Below are positions 17,577-26,200 of a stretch of DNA of 64,000 nucleotides, in pieces (within the stretch, counting starts at the first letter, position 1; every line of letters begins with the position of its first letter). Source of the stretch: Alcanivorax sp. S71-1-4 (GTDB taxonomy: Bacteria; Pseudomonadota; Gammaproteobacteria; Pseudomonadales; Alcanivoracaceae); contig NZ_AQOR01000001.1 of the NCBI RefSeq assembly GCF_009846755.1, positions 186,001-250,000 of the forward strand, given 5' to 3'. The position numbers and the translations under genes were made by a program. The notes under the pieces were generated by a model that made no database searches, had not been told where the DNA came from, and worked only from the letters and a program-made list of their open reading frames with translations.

Positions 17577-18782
17577 ATGTCCGAGCAACAACCCGCCCGC
17601 CTGCGCCTGAAACGCGGTGAAGAACGCCGTCTGCGCTCCGGCCACCTGTGGATCTATTCCAACGAGGTGGATATCGACAAGACCCCGCTGAAGAACCTGG
17701 AGCCGGGCAGTGAAGTCGTGGTCGAGGATCATCGCGGCAAGCCGCTGGGGCGCGCTTACGTGAACCCGCAGTCGCTGATCTGCGCGCGGCTGATCAGCCG
17801 CAATCCGGAGCAGGCGCTGTCGACCTCGCTGCTGAAGAAACGGCTGGAGCAGGCGATCAGTTTTCGTGACCGGCTGTTCCCGGAGCAGTGTTATCGGGCT
17901 GTGTTCGGCGAGGCGGACGGCTTGCCGGGGCTGGTGATCGACCGTTACCGCGACATCTTCGTGTTGCAGGCCGGGACGGCCGGGATGGAGCGGGTGCAGG
18001 AGCAGGTTGCGCATATTCTGCAAACACAATACGACGCCCGCGCGGTGATCGCCCGCAATGAAAGCAGCATCCGTGAACTGGAGGGCCTGCCCCAGTACAC
18101 CCGCGCGCTGGTGGGTGAGATGCCGCAGGAAGTGAGCCTGACAGAAAATGGCGCCGACTATTTTGCGCCGCTGGAAGCCGGCCAGAAAACAGGCTGGTTT
18201 TATGATCACCGCGCCGCACGCCGCCGCCTTGGGCCTCTGGTAAAAGATGCGCGCGTACTGGATGTGTTCGCCTACTGCGGGGCCTGGGGGGTGCTGGCGG
18301 CCCGCGAAGGCGCCCGCGATGTGGTGTGTCTGGATTCGTCGGAAACCGCACTGGAATACGTGCACCGCAATGCGCAGGCCAACGGCGTGGCCGACAAGGT
18401 GCAGACGTTGCACGCGGACGCGTTCGCGGGCATGAAAGAATTGATTGGTGCCGGCGAGCGCTTTGACGTGGTGATTATTGACCCGCCCGCATTCATCAAG
18501 CGCCGCAAGGATCTCAAGAACGGCATTGCCGGCTACCACGCCATCAACGAGCTGGCATTGCGGCTGGTGGCGCCGGGCGGCATCCTGGTATCGGCGTCCT
18601 GCTCGATGCATTTGCCGGCGGACCAGTTGCTGGATGTGGTGCGCTCCAGTGCGCGGCACATCGACCGTTTTGTGCAGGTCTTTGCCAGTGAAGGCCAGGC
18701 GGAAGATCATCCGGTGCATCCGTCCATTCCGGAAACCCGCTATCTGAAAAGCTGGTTCGTGCGCGTGCTCATGAACAGCTGA
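17577..18782 (+). CDS. rlmI: 23S rRNA m5C methyltransferase RlmI
   Basis: A 401-residue SAM-dependent methyltransferase of the RlmI family, which makes m5C1962 in 23S rRNA in E. coli. An N-terminal PUA RNA-binding domain (about residues 1-85, RKGEE-like start then GHLWIYSNEVD) leads into an EEHAD-like middle domain. The Rossmann methyltransferase follows, with VLDVFAYCGAWGVLAAREGA, the IIDPPAFIKRRKDL catalytic loop near residue 302 and the catalytic-type SCS near 340. ATG 17577 matches the family start MSEQQPARLRLKRGEE. The frame is open further upstream only as a shadow of the SnoaL gene. A hairpin and T-run follow the stop. Confidence 0.92.
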   Translation: MSEQQPARLRLKRGEERRLRSGHLWIYSNEVDIDKTPLKNLEPGSEVVVEDHRGKPLGRAYVNPQSLICARLISRNPEQALSTSLLKKRLEQAISFRDRLFPEQCYRAVFGEADGLPGLVIDRYRDIFVLQAGTAGMERVQEQVAHILQTQYDARAVIARNESSIRELEGLPQYTRALVGEMPQEVSLTENGADYFAPLEAGQKTGWFYDHRAARRRLGPLVKDARVLDVFAYCGAWGVLAAREGARDVVCLDSSETALEYVHRNAQANGVADKVQTLHADAFAGMKELIGAGERFDVVIIDPPAFIKRRKDLKNGIAGYHAINELALRLVAPGGILVSASCSMHLPADQLLDVVRSSARHIDRFVQVFASEGQAEDHPVHPSIPETRYLKSWFVRVLMNS

Positions 18783-18786
18783 TGTC

Positions 18787-18822
18787 TCCGGGCGCCCGGA
18801 CTCCCCCCCCTTTTTTTTCTTT
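18787..18822 (+). terminator. palindrome plus C8T8 tract after rlmI
   Basis: TCCGGGCGCCCGGA is a perfect 14-bp palindrome starting five bases after the rlmI stop. It is followed by a run of eight C, eight T and another TTTT. This can act as an intrinsic terminator, although the C-run separates the stem from the T-run. Confidence 0.55.
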
Positions 18823-18887
18823 TCTTGATTCCTGTGCGGCGGCTGCCCGCAGGGCAACTGCTGTGCGCGACAGACAGGAGGTTGATG

Positions 18888-19484
18888 ATGCATTTATCCA
18901 AAGCCGTCATTCTTAGCGGTGGCCCCGGCGCGGGGAAGACGACCTTGCTGCATGCGCTGCGCCAGGCCGGTTTTCCGGTGGTGCCGGAAGCGGGGCGCGC
19001 GATCATCCAGGCGCAGCAGCAACAGGGTGGTCGTGCTGTTCCCTGGGCGGACCGGCAGGCGTTTGCGCGTGAAATGCTGCGGCAGGACAGCGCCCACTAT
19101 GCGGCAAACGGCGGCTCGGAAGGCTGGGTGTTTTTTGATCGCGGGATTCCGGATATACGGGGTTATTGTCGTGTGGCGGAGATCGAGGAGCCGCAGACGC
19201 TGAGTGACTGCATTGCCCGCTGCCGTTATTACCACACGGTTTTCCTGGCGCCACCCTGGCCGGCCATTTACGCCCGGGATGCGGAACGAAAACAGGACTT
19301 CGCCACCGCGGTGGCCACCTTCGAGCAGATGCATCGGGTATACAGGGAATGCGGTTACCGCACGCTGCTGCTGCCGTGTTGCGAGGTGGAGGGGCGGCGC
19401 GATTTTGTGTTGCGGGCACTGGCATCCGGTGGCGGAACTGCATCACATCAGGACACGGGCGGTACGCCGTCCGCCGGGCTTTAA
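18888..19484 (+). CDS. AAA family ATPase (P-loop kinase-like, AAA_28)
   Basis: A 198-residue P-loop NTPase of the AAA_28 type. The Walker A motif GGPGAGKTT lies near residues 11-19. A lid/acceptor region carries FFDRGIPDIRGYCR, in the style of small-molecule or nucleoside kinases. YHTVFLAPPWPAIYARDAERKQDF resembles the TTD14/AAA_28 group. ATG 18888 is preferred because AGGAGG ends six bases before it; an adjacent in-frame ATG at 18885 is possible. The substrate is unknown. It stands alone between rlmI and an outer-membrane barrel gene. Confidence 0.75.
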   Translation: MHLSKAVILSGGPGAGKTTLLHALRQAGFPVVPEAGRAIIQAQQQQGGRAVPWADRQAFAREMLRQDSAHYAANGGSEGWVFFDRGIPDIRGYCRVAEIEEPQTLSDCIARCRYYHTVFLAPPWPAIYARDAERKQDFATAVATFEQMHRVYRECGYRTLLLPCCEVEGRRDFVLRALASGGGTASHQDTGGTPSAGL

Positions 19485-19599
19485 CTACAGTTTACAAGGG
19501 TGTGCCGGAACCCTGCTGTAAGGTGACGGGTCTGTGACAAGGAGTCTGCCCCGACGCACACCGGCGCAGGCCGAACCGCACGACAACAGAGGATGTGGT

Positions 19600-20220
19600 A
19601 TGAAACCGATCAGATTTGGCTCCGCTGTGTTGCTCTCTGCTGCCCTGGGCTCACTGTCCCTGCCGGCGCTGGCGCAACAGCAGACAATTTCCGGCCGCGA
19701 CAATGGTTTTTCCTACACCTATCTGCAGGGTGGGTATGAGGTCGGCGACATCGCCAACCCGGAAGCCGATGTGGACGCGCTGTTCTTCGAGGGCAGCTAC
19801 GCCTTTGATCCGAACCTGTTCCTGCGCGGCGGCGTGAATTTCTACGATGGCGAACTGGATGGCCGTTTCAGCCCGGATGTGGACGGTGAGCGTATTCACC
19901 TGGGCCTGGGTTTCAATACGCTGTTGCAGGAGAACCTGGACCTGGTGGTGACCGGTGACGTGGTGCGCGTGCGTGCTGACGTTGACGGCGGCCGCAGTGA
20001 TTCCGAAACCGGCTATGCCCTGGGCGCGGGCCTGCGCCACCGTACGACGGACAAGATCGAGCTGTCCGGTGGCGCGTTCCACGAAGACGTGGAAGACAGC
20101 GATACCGGCCTGTACGGGCAGGCGTTGTACAAGCTGCAGCCGCAGGTCGACCTGGGCGCCCGCGTGGCGGTCGGTGGTGATACCGGCACCTTCGGTCTCT
20201 TTGGTCGTTACAACTTCTGA
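19600..20220 (+). CDS. small outer-membrane beta-barrel protein, unknown
   Basis: A 206-residue exported protein. A signal peptide ends near LPALAQQQ, and the mature part is a regular run of amphipathic strands: FSYTYLQGGYEV, ALFFEGSYAFDPNLFLRGGV, IHLGLGFNTLLQENLDLVV and others. It ends in GLFGRYNF, with a terminal Phe for BAM recognition. About eight strands fit the length, as in OmpX/OmpW-like or Ail-like barrels. An AGAGGA site precedes ATG 19600. A strong intrinsic terminator follows. Function is not indicated by the neighbours. Confidence 0.7.
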   Translation: MKPIRFGSAVLLSAALGSLSLPALAQQQTISGRDNGFSYTYLQGGYEVGDIANPEADVDALFFEGSYAFDPNLFLRGGVNFYDGELDGRFSPDVDGERIHLGLGFNTLLQENLDLVVTGDVVRVRADVDGGRSDSETGYALGAGLRHRTTDKIELSGGAFHEDVEDSDTGLYGQALYKLQPQVDLGARVAVGGDTGTFGLFGRYNF

Positions 20221-20304
20221 ACTGCTATACACTCTCCCGGACCGCGTCGGGGCCTGCCCCCGGCGCATGAGCCGCGAGAAGCCCGCGCCTGAGCGGGCCC
20301 GCCG

Positions 20305-20341
20305 CACCCGGCAGGGAGGTCCCTGCCGGGTGTTGTGTTTT
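20305..20341 (+). terminator. strong intrinsic terminator after the barrel gene
   Basis: A perfect 13-bp stem, left arm CACCCGGCAGGGA (20305-20317), folds around a two-base centre with its exact complement (20320-20332) and is followed by TTGTGTTTTC. It separates the barrel gene from the enoyl-CoA hydratase-family gene. Confidence 0.75.
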
Positions 20342-20369
20342 CAGTGTTGCCAGTTGGGAGAAATGCATC

Positions 20370-21155
20370 ATGGGTGAGTCTGTCGCCTGTCCGGAAATCG
20401 TTGTCAGCCGCGAGGGCGGCATCCTTGAAATCAGCATTCGCCGGCCGGACCGCCGCAATGCCCTGACCCATCCGATGTACGATGCCATGACGGCGGCGCT
20501 GGCCGAAGCGGACGCTGATCCGGGCGTGCGGGTGGCACTGATCACCGGCACCGAAGACTGCTTCACCGCCGGCAACGACATGGTGGAATTCCTGCAGAAC
20601 CCGCCCAAGGGCAACGATTCGCCGGTGATGCGTTTTCTGGACCAGATTCTGATGCAGGAAAAGCCCATCGTCGCAGCGGTGAACGGCCCGGCCGTGGGCA
20701 TTGGCACCACCCTGTTGCTGCATTGCGATCTGGTGTACTGCGCCCGTGGCGCGCGCCTGCAAATGCCCTTCGTGAGCCTGGGCCTGTGCCCGGAGGCCGG
20801 TGCCAGTTATCTGCTGCCGCAGATCATGGGCCACCCGCGTGCCGCACAACTGCTGATGTTGGCAGAGACGTTCACCGGCGAGCAGGCGGTGGAATACGGG
20901 CTGGCCAATGCCGTGCACGATGACGGTGAGTATCTGCAGAAAGCGCGGGAAGCGGCAGCGCGGCTGGCGGCGCAACCGCCGGCGTCGGTGCGCATGACCA
21001 AGGCGTTCCTGCGTCAGCCGCAGCGTGACGCGGTGGCGAAGCAGATGCGCGCCGAAGGCGACGCTTTCCTGGCACGCCTGGGCGCCCCGGAAGCGCGTGA
21101 GGCAATGATGGCCTTCATGGAAAAGCGCAAACCCGACTTCAGCCGTTTCGAGTAA
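20370..21155 (+). CDS. enoyl-CoA hydratase/isomerase family protein, isomerase-like
   Basis: A 261-residue crotonase-fold enzyme of acyl-CoA metabolism. The CoA-binding start RRPDRRNALTHPMYDAM, the oxyanion-hole segment CFTAGNDMVEF and the AVNGPAVGIGTTLLLHCD helix are all present. The two hydratase glutamates are replaced (Thr and Phe at the equivalent positions). A Glu is present in LGLCPEAGAS near residue 140, where delta3-delta2-enoyl-CoA isomerases (ECI2 type) carry theirs. I therefore favour an isomerase handling odd-position double bonds in unsaturated fatty acids. It is monocistronic and directly followed by a palindromic repeat. Confidence 0.85.
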   Translation: MGESVACPEIVVSREGGILEISIRRPDRRNALTHPMYDAMTAALAEADADPGVRVALITGTEDCFTAGNDMVEFLQNPPKGNDSPVMRFLDQILMQEKPIVAAVNGPAVGIGTTLLLHCDLVYCARGARLQMPFVSLGLCPEAGASYLLPQIMGHPRAAQLLMLAETFTGEQAVEYGLANAVHDDGEYLQKAREAAARLAAQPPASVRMTKAFLRQPQRDAVAKQMRAEGDAFLARLGAPEAREAMMAFMEKRKPDFSRFE

Positions 21156-21164
21156 AGCGAGTGG

Positions 21165-21331
21165 GTAGGGTGGGTAGAGCGAATGCGAAACCCACCGTGT
21201 CCATGCCCGTTATTCACTCCCGCAAAATCATCGAAATCACCTGGTTTGGAAGGCGGGCAGTTTCGATGATTTTGTGCGAGCAGTGCGCTAGATGGGCCCG
21301 GTGGGTTTCGCATTCGCTCTACCCACCCTAC
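21165..21331 (+). repeat. 167-bp palindromic dispersed repeat, copy 1
   Basis: Terminal inverted repeats of about 33 bp begin GTAGGGTGGGTAGAGCGAAT and end in the complement. An inner pair (CGCAAAATCATCGAAA near 21222 and TTTCGATGATTTTGTGCG near 21259) makes a second nested stem. It lies between convergent genes and has two sister copies in the window in the same orientation. It is MITE- or REP-like. No transposase is present, and internal reading frames are not real. Confidence 0.85.
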
Positions 21332-21351
21332 AAACCCGCGCGGGTAATTTC

Positions 21352-22401
21352 TTAAAACAGCCCTTCCGGCGGCGTGGACAGCAGTTGCGCCAGCGCCGCC
21401 GCATCCTGCGGTTCAGCGGTGACCTGTTCAATCAGCGCGTTGGCGTAGTGCACATCAAGTTTGTTCAACAGCGCCATCAGTGCCTGGTGCTGGGGGCTGT
21501 CTGCGTTCAGCCACTGGTCCACGGCGGCCCGGGTTTCGGTCATGGCGATCTCCCGGACGTCCGATGACATGAACTCGCCGCCATCGGTGGCCGTGGCCCC
21601 CTCCAGCGCTGCCAGCCGGGCCAGCCGCAGGTAACTGTCGGCCAGGGCCTGCATCAGGGCGGCCGCCAGCGTGCGGGGTGGCACATCGTCGTGGGCTGGT
21701 TGCACCAGCGCGGTGAGGTCTTCCAGCAGGATGGCGCTGGCGGCGTCCAGGTAGGCGCGGCGGCGATTCTCCGGCAGTTCACTCAGGGGCAACTGGTGGC
21801 TGGGGAGCAGTTCGGTCACGGCGGTCACATCCAGCGGCGCGCGGGGCGCGTCGGGCAGGCCGAACAGCAGCAGGTGCAATACCTGCAGGCCGACGCTGAC
21901 CTCCGCCGGGTCGGTCATGTCCTGCTGTGCGATCAGGGTGTCGGTATTGAGGGTCAGGGTCACGTCGTAGACGAGTCCGCTTTCCGGCCAGCCGGGCACC
22001 GCGTCCACATAGCCGGGCAGGATGGGCCAGATGTCGGCGCGGGCCAGTGGCCGGGCCAGTGACGGCGCCAGTGTGGTGCGGGTGGCCAGCACGGGCCAGG
22101 CGCGGTTGAACCCCTGGTAAAGCAGCGTCCAGGCATTGCGTGCGGTGTGCAGACGGGTGTCGTCCGGGCGCTCCAGCAAGGCGCCCACCGCTTCGCGGAA
22201 GCCTGGGGCGGCCACCACCAGCTTGCGCAGTTGTGGCGCGCTCTCTTCGGTGAAGGCGGCGGCCAGCGCCGCGTACTCTGCGGCGGCCGGGCTGGTGTGG
22301 GGTGCCGGCGCAGGTGCCGGCCGTTCCGGCTCCCGTTCACAGCCGGTCAGCAGGGCCGCGGACAGGGCCAGCGGCAACAGGGGTGTCAGGCAGGCTTTCA
22401 T
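21352..22401 (-). CDS. imelysin-like lipoprotein (peptidase M75 fold)
   Basis: A 349-residue lipoprotein with lipobox LTGC (Cys 21) and a Pro/Ala linker, then an all-helical domain. DIWPILPGYVDAVPGWPESGLVYD and VGLQVLHLLLFG correspond to the conserved GYID and GFHxLEYLLFG-type segments of imelysin/EfeO-related proteins. These occur in iron-acquisition loci and are thought to bind metal, but the usual GxHxxE residues look altered here (GLQVLH), so metal binding is doubtful. No efeU or efeB homologue is adjacent. It is convergent with the isomerase-like gene across repeat copy 1. Confidence 0.65.
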   Translation of the reverse strand: MKACLTPLLPLALSAALLTGCEREPERPAPAPAPHTSPAAAEYAALAAAFTEESAPQLRKLVVAAPGFREAVGALLERPDDTRLHTARNAWTLLYQGFNRAWPVLATRTTLAPSLARPLARADIWPILPGYVDAVPGWPESGLVYDVTLTLNTDTLIAQQDMTDPAEVSVGLQVLHLLLFGLPDAPRAPLDVTAVTELLPSHQLPLSELPENRRRAYLDAASAILLEDLTALVQPAHDDVPPRTLAAALMQALADSYLRLARLAALEGATATDGGEFMSSDVREIAMTETRAAVDQWLNADSPQHQALMALLNKLDVHYANALIEQVTAEPQDAAALAQLLSTPPEGLF

Positions 22402-22465
22402 TATTGTTCCGGCAAGTCAGGTCCCGAAAACGCGCCCGGTGTGGCCCCCCAGCACCGGGCGCGGC

Positions 22466-23119
22466 TCAGCGCAGGCTGATCACTGGCCAGCCCTTTTCAC
22501 GGGCGGTGGCCGCCAGCGTGGGGTCCGGGTCCACGGCCACCGGGTGTTCGACTCGGGACAGCAGTGGCAGATCATTCTGGGAGTCGCTGTAGAAGTAACT
22601 GCCGGCAAGGTCATGGCCGCTGTCACGCAACCAGGCTTCCAGGCGCGTTACTTTGCCGTCACGGTAGCAGGGTACGCCGCTGATGTCGCCGGTGTAGGCG
22701 CCGTCGCGGAACTCGGCTGTGGTGGCCAGCAGGTGATCAACGCCGAGGGCGTCGGCGATGGGCCGGGTGATGAAATCATTGGTGGCGGTGATGATCAGCA
22801 GGAAGTGCCCCTGGGCGCGATGCCGGGCGAGCAGCTCGGCCGCCCGCGGCAGCATGATCTTGCTCACTTCATCGCGCATGAATGCCTCTCGCCAGCCGAG
22901 CAGGTCCTGCAACGGGTGCTCGGTGAGCACTTTCAGCGCAAAACGCAGGTAAGCACTGATGTCCAGGCGACCGGCCAGGTAGTCCTGATAGAACTGGTCG
23001 TTGGTAGCCTTGTAGCCGTCGGCGTCGATGATGCCGCGCGCTACCAGGTAGTCGCCCCACAGGTGATCGGAATCCCCGGCGATCAGGGTATTGTCGAGGT
23101 CGAAAATCGCGAGTGTCAT
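22466..23119 (-). CDS. HAD-IB family phosphatase (SerB-like)
   Basis: A 217-residue haloacid-dehalogenase hydrolase of subfamily IB. Motif I is FDLDNTLIAGDSD near residues 6-18, motif II is IITATNDFI, and motif III is SYFYSDSQNDLPLL. A helical cap lies between I and II. Related proteins hydrolyse phosphoserine, histidinol phosphate or similar small phosphomonoesters, so the substrate is open. It is divergent from rppH, an arrangement shared with related gammaproteobacteria. The 131-bp gap holds a TAGAAT hexamer (23164-23169) that could serve rppH. Confidence 0.85.
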   Translation of the reverse strand: MTLAIFDLDNTLIAGDSDHLWGDYLVARGIIDADGYKATNDQFYQDYLAGRLDISAYLRFALKVLTEHPLQDLLGWREAFMRDEVSKIMLPRAAELLARHRAQGHFLLIITATNDFITRPIADALGVDHLLATTAEFRDGAYTGDISGVPCYRDGKVTRLEAWLRDSGHDLAGSYFYSDSQNDLPLLSRVEHPVAVDPDPTLAATAREKGWPVISLR

Positions 23120-23250
23120 AGATTCTCCGGCAACGGGGACGGCACAGGTCTGGAAAAGGCCGCTAGAATAGCAAAGCGGGCCAGAAAAACCCGCGTTGAT
23201 CGGTTCAAGCCGCGCAGGTTTAATGATGACGTGGCCAGGCAGGCAGGAAG

Positions 23251-23766
23251 ATGACAGGCATTATTGATGAGCAGGGCTTTCGGTTGAACGTCGGCATTAT
23301 TCTGGTCGGCGCTGAAGGTCGTGTATTCTGGGGCCGGCGGATCGGCAACCGGGATGCCTGGCAGTTCCCGCAGGGCGGCGTGATGCCGGGCGAGACACCC
23401 GAGCAGGCGTTGTACCGGGAGCTGGAAGAGGAGGTTGGCCTCACCCAGTGCGATGTGGAAGTGCTGGCCTGCACGGAGGGCTGGCTGAGTTACCGCCTGC
23501 CACGCCGCTTTCTGCGCCGGCGTGATGACACCCGGGGGCCGCAGTGTATCGGCCAGCGCCAGAAGTGGTTCCTGCTGCGGCTGGTCAGCGACGAGCAGCG
23601 CATCGACCTGGCCCGCAGTGATACACCGGAATTCGAGTCCTGGCGCTGGGTGAGCTACTGGTATCCGATCCGCAAGGTGGTGCACTTCAAGCGCGGGGTC
23701 TATGCCCGCGCGCTGAAGGAATTGGCACCGATCATGCGGCGCGAAGCCTATCTCAGACAGTCGTGA
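23251..23766 (+). CDS. rppH: RNA pyrophosphohydrolase RppH
   Basis: A 171-residue Nudix hydrolase that removes pyrophosphate from the 5' triphosphate end of mRNA and so starts 5'-end-dependent decay. The Nudix box spans residues 42-64 and starts [20 protein letters not shown]. The N-terminal [12 protein letters not shown] and [19 protein letters not shown] segments are diagnostic of RppH. It lies 35 bp upstream of ptsP, the conserved rppH-ptsP pair. A GGAAG ribosome site precedes ATG 23251. Confidence 0.95.
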   Translation: MTGIIDEQGFRLNVGIILVGAEGRVFWGRRIGNRDAWQFPQGGVMPGETPEQALYRELEEEVGLTQCDVEVLACTEGWLSYRLPRRFLRRRDDTRGPQCIGQRQKWFLLRLVSDEQRIDLARSDTPEFESWRWVSYWYPIRKVVHFKRGVYARALKELAPIMRREAYLRQS

Positions 23767-23801
23767 CCCATTGACACAGCCATAACCCAAGGCAGACCTG
23801 C

Positions 23802-26069
23802 ATGCTCGACACCCTCCGGCGAATCGTCCAGGAAGTGAACAGTGCCGCCGACCTGAAGAGCGCGCTGGACCTGATGGCGCGCCGGGTGCGTGACGCCATG
23901 GGCACCGAGGTCTGTTCGATCTACCTGCTCGACAGCTCCGGGCAGCGCTATGTGCTGATGGCCTCTGAAGGCCTCAAGCGCGAGGCGATTGGCCGGGTCA
24001 GCCTGGGCATTGCCGAAGGTCTGATTGGCCAGGTCGGCCTGCGCGAGGAGCCGATCAACCTCGAAGATGCCTTTGTGCATCCGAAATTCCACTACCTGTC
24101 GGAAACCGGCGAAGACCCGTTCCATGCCTTCCTCGGTGTGCCGGTCATGCATCACGGGCGCGTACTCGGCGTGCTGGTGGTGCAGCAGCGCGATGCGCGC
24201 CGGTTCGACCAGAGCGAAGAAGCCTTCCTGGTCACCATCTCCGCACAGCTTTCCGCCGTGGTGGCGCACGCCCGTGCCACGGGGGCGCTGGACGACCTGG
24301 ACACCCAGGAGCTGCTGCCGAAAATCTACGATGGCCAGCCCGGCGCCTCCGGCGCAGCCATAGGCACCGCGGTGCTGCTGTTTCCACCGGCGGACCTGAG
24401 TTCCGTGCCGGACCGCGAACCGGAAAACATCGATGCCGAAGTCAGCCTGCTGGAATCGGCACTGATGCGCGTGCGCACCGACGTGCGTGCGCTGGCGGAA
24501 CGTGCCAAGGGACGGTTGGGCAACGAGGAACAGGCGTTATTTGATGTCTACCTGCGCATGCTCGACAAACACGCCCTGGCCGGCGAGATCGTGGCCAAGA
24601 TTCGCGAAGGCCACTGGGCACAGGGCGCGCTGCGTATTGTCATCGAAGCACATATCCGCAATTTCGAACTGATGGACGACGAATACCTGCGTGAGCGGGC
24701 GGCGGATGTCCGTGATCTCGGCCGCCGTGTGCTGGCCGAGTTGCAGAGCCGCAACCGGCGGGTGCAGGAATTTCCCGAACAATCCATCCTGCTGGGCGAG
24801 GAAATCACGCCGACCATGCTGATGGAAGTGCCCCAGGGCCGCATCAAGGGCATCGCCGCCGTGCAGGGCTCGCGCAACTCGCACATGGCGATCGTGGCGC
24901 GGGCGATGGGCATTCCCACCGTGGTGGGCGCGCAGGGCATGCCGCTGAAGCAACTCGACGGCAAAGAGGTCATCGTCGACGGCTTCCGGGGCCGGCTGGT
25001 GGCCAACGCCTCGGTGGAATTGAAGCAGCAGTTCGAGGCGATCATCGCCGAGGAACTCACACTCCAGGCCGGCCTGGAAAAACTGCGTGAACTGCCGGCG
25101 GAAACCGAGGACGGCTATCGCATCCAGGTGCAGGTAAACACCGGCCTGATGACCGATATCTCACGGTCTCTGGAGCGCGGCGCGGAGGGCGTGGGCCTGT
25201 ACCGCACCGAAATACCCTTCATGATGCGCGACCGCTTTCCGTCCGAAGAAGAGCAGCGGCAGATCTACCGCGAACAATTGCAGGCGTTCGCGCCCTACCC
25301 CGTCACCATGCGCACGCTGGACGTGGGCGGTGACAAGGCGCTGCCCTATTTCCCGATCAAGGAGGAAAACCCGTTCCTCGGCTGGCGGGGTATCCGCGTC
25401 ACGCTGGACCACCCGGAAATCTTCATGGTGCAGGTGCGCGCCATGCTCAAGGCCAGCCAGGGGCTGGACAACCTGCGCATCATGTTGCCGATGGTGACCT
25501 CGGTATTCGAGGCCGAGGATGCGCAGCACCTGATCCACCGGGCCTGGCTGGAAGTATGCGAGGAAGGCATCGAGGTACCGATGCCACCCGTCGGGGTGAT
25601 GATCGAGGTGCCGGCAGCCGTGTATCAGGCACGCGCGCTGGCGCAGCGGGTGGATTTCCTGTCTGTCGGCACCAACGACCTGACCCAGTATCTGCTGGCG
25701 GTGGACCGCAACAACCGCCAGGTGGCGGACCTGTACAACTCCTACCACCCGGCCGTGCTGCATGCCCTGATGCTGGTGGTCGAGGCCGCGCGCGAGGAAG
25801 AAAAGCCGGTATCGGTGTGTGGCGAGATGGCCGGGGAGCCGGGGTCGGCATTGCTGCTCACGGCGATGGGCTTCCAGGCGCTGTCCATGAACGCTTCCAA
25901 CCTGCTCAAGGTGAAGGCGGCGATCCGCAAGGTAAAGATCGGTTTCGCCCGTAAACTGCTCAACGAAGTGCTGGCGATGGACAACGGCGAGGTGATTTCG
26001 TCCTACGTCGACCTGCAACTGGAAAAGGCGGGCCTGGGCGAGTTGCTGCACCATCGGCGCAGCGTGTAG
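23802..26069 (+). CDS. ptsP: PEP-protein phosphotransferase PtsP (EI-Ntr)
   Basis: A 755-residue first enzyme of the nitrogen phosphotransferase system, which transfers phosphate from PEP to NPr. An N-terminal GAF domain (about residues 1-150) senses small ligands such as glutamine in characterised homologues. Next come the helical HPr-binding domain and the phospho-His domain with the active His in GSRNSHMAIVARAMG near residue 360. The PEP-binding TIM barrel carries GLYRTEIPFM, ENPFLGWRGIR and VCGEMAGEPG. Length matches the family. It is co-transcribed with rppH. Confidence 0.95.
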   Translation: MLDTLRRIVQEVNSAADLKSALDLMARRVRDAMGTEVCSIYLLDSSGQRYVLMASEGLKREAIGRVSLGIAEGLIGQVGLREEPINLEDAFVHPKFHYLSETGEDPFHAFLGVPVMHHGRVLGVLVVQQRDARRFDQSEEAFLVTISAQLSAVVAHARATGALDDLDTQELLPKIYDGQPGASGAAIGTAVLLFPPADLSSVPDREPENIDAEVSLLESALMRVRTDVRALAERAKGRLGNEEQALFDVYLRMLDKHALAGEIVAKIREGHWAQGALRIVIEAHIRNFELMDDEYLRERAADVRDLGRRVLAELQSRNRRVQEFPEQSILLGEEITPTMLMEVPQGRIKGIAAVQGSRNSHMAIVARAMGIPTVVGAQGMPLKQLDGKEVIVDGFRGRLVANASVELKQQFEAIIAEELTLQAGLEKLRELPAETEDGYRIQVQVNTGLMTDISRSLERGAEGVGLYRTEIPFMMRDRFPSEEEQRQIYREQLQAFAPYPVTMRTLDVGGDKALPYFPIKEENPFLGWRGIRVTLDHPEIFMVQVRAMLKASQGLDNLRIMLPMVTSVFEAEDAQHLIHRAWLEVCEEGIEVPMPPVGVMIEVPAAVYQARALAQRVDFLSVGTNDLTQYLLAVDRNNRQVADLYNSYHPAVLHALMLVVEAAREEEKPVSVCGEMAGEPGSALLLTAMGFQALSMNASNLLKVKAAIRKVKIGFARKLLNEVLAMDNGEVISSYVDLQLEKAGLGELLHHRRSV

Positions 26070-26200
26070 GCGGGTGGCTGCACCGCCCTCCGGTGACGGT
26101 CATTTCGGCCTGAACGGGCCTTTAGCTGCCCGGAGGGCCTCGCTATGATGCGCCGCTGTTTCGCCCGGCAGGAACGCCGGGACTGACCTGACACGGGGAC

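Noticed and set aside
21161-21355. Short reading frames inside the palindromic repeats (also near 43172-43429 and 42969-43328)
   Set aside because: Copies give similar peptides only because the DNA is repeated; there is no ribosome site and frames differ between copies.
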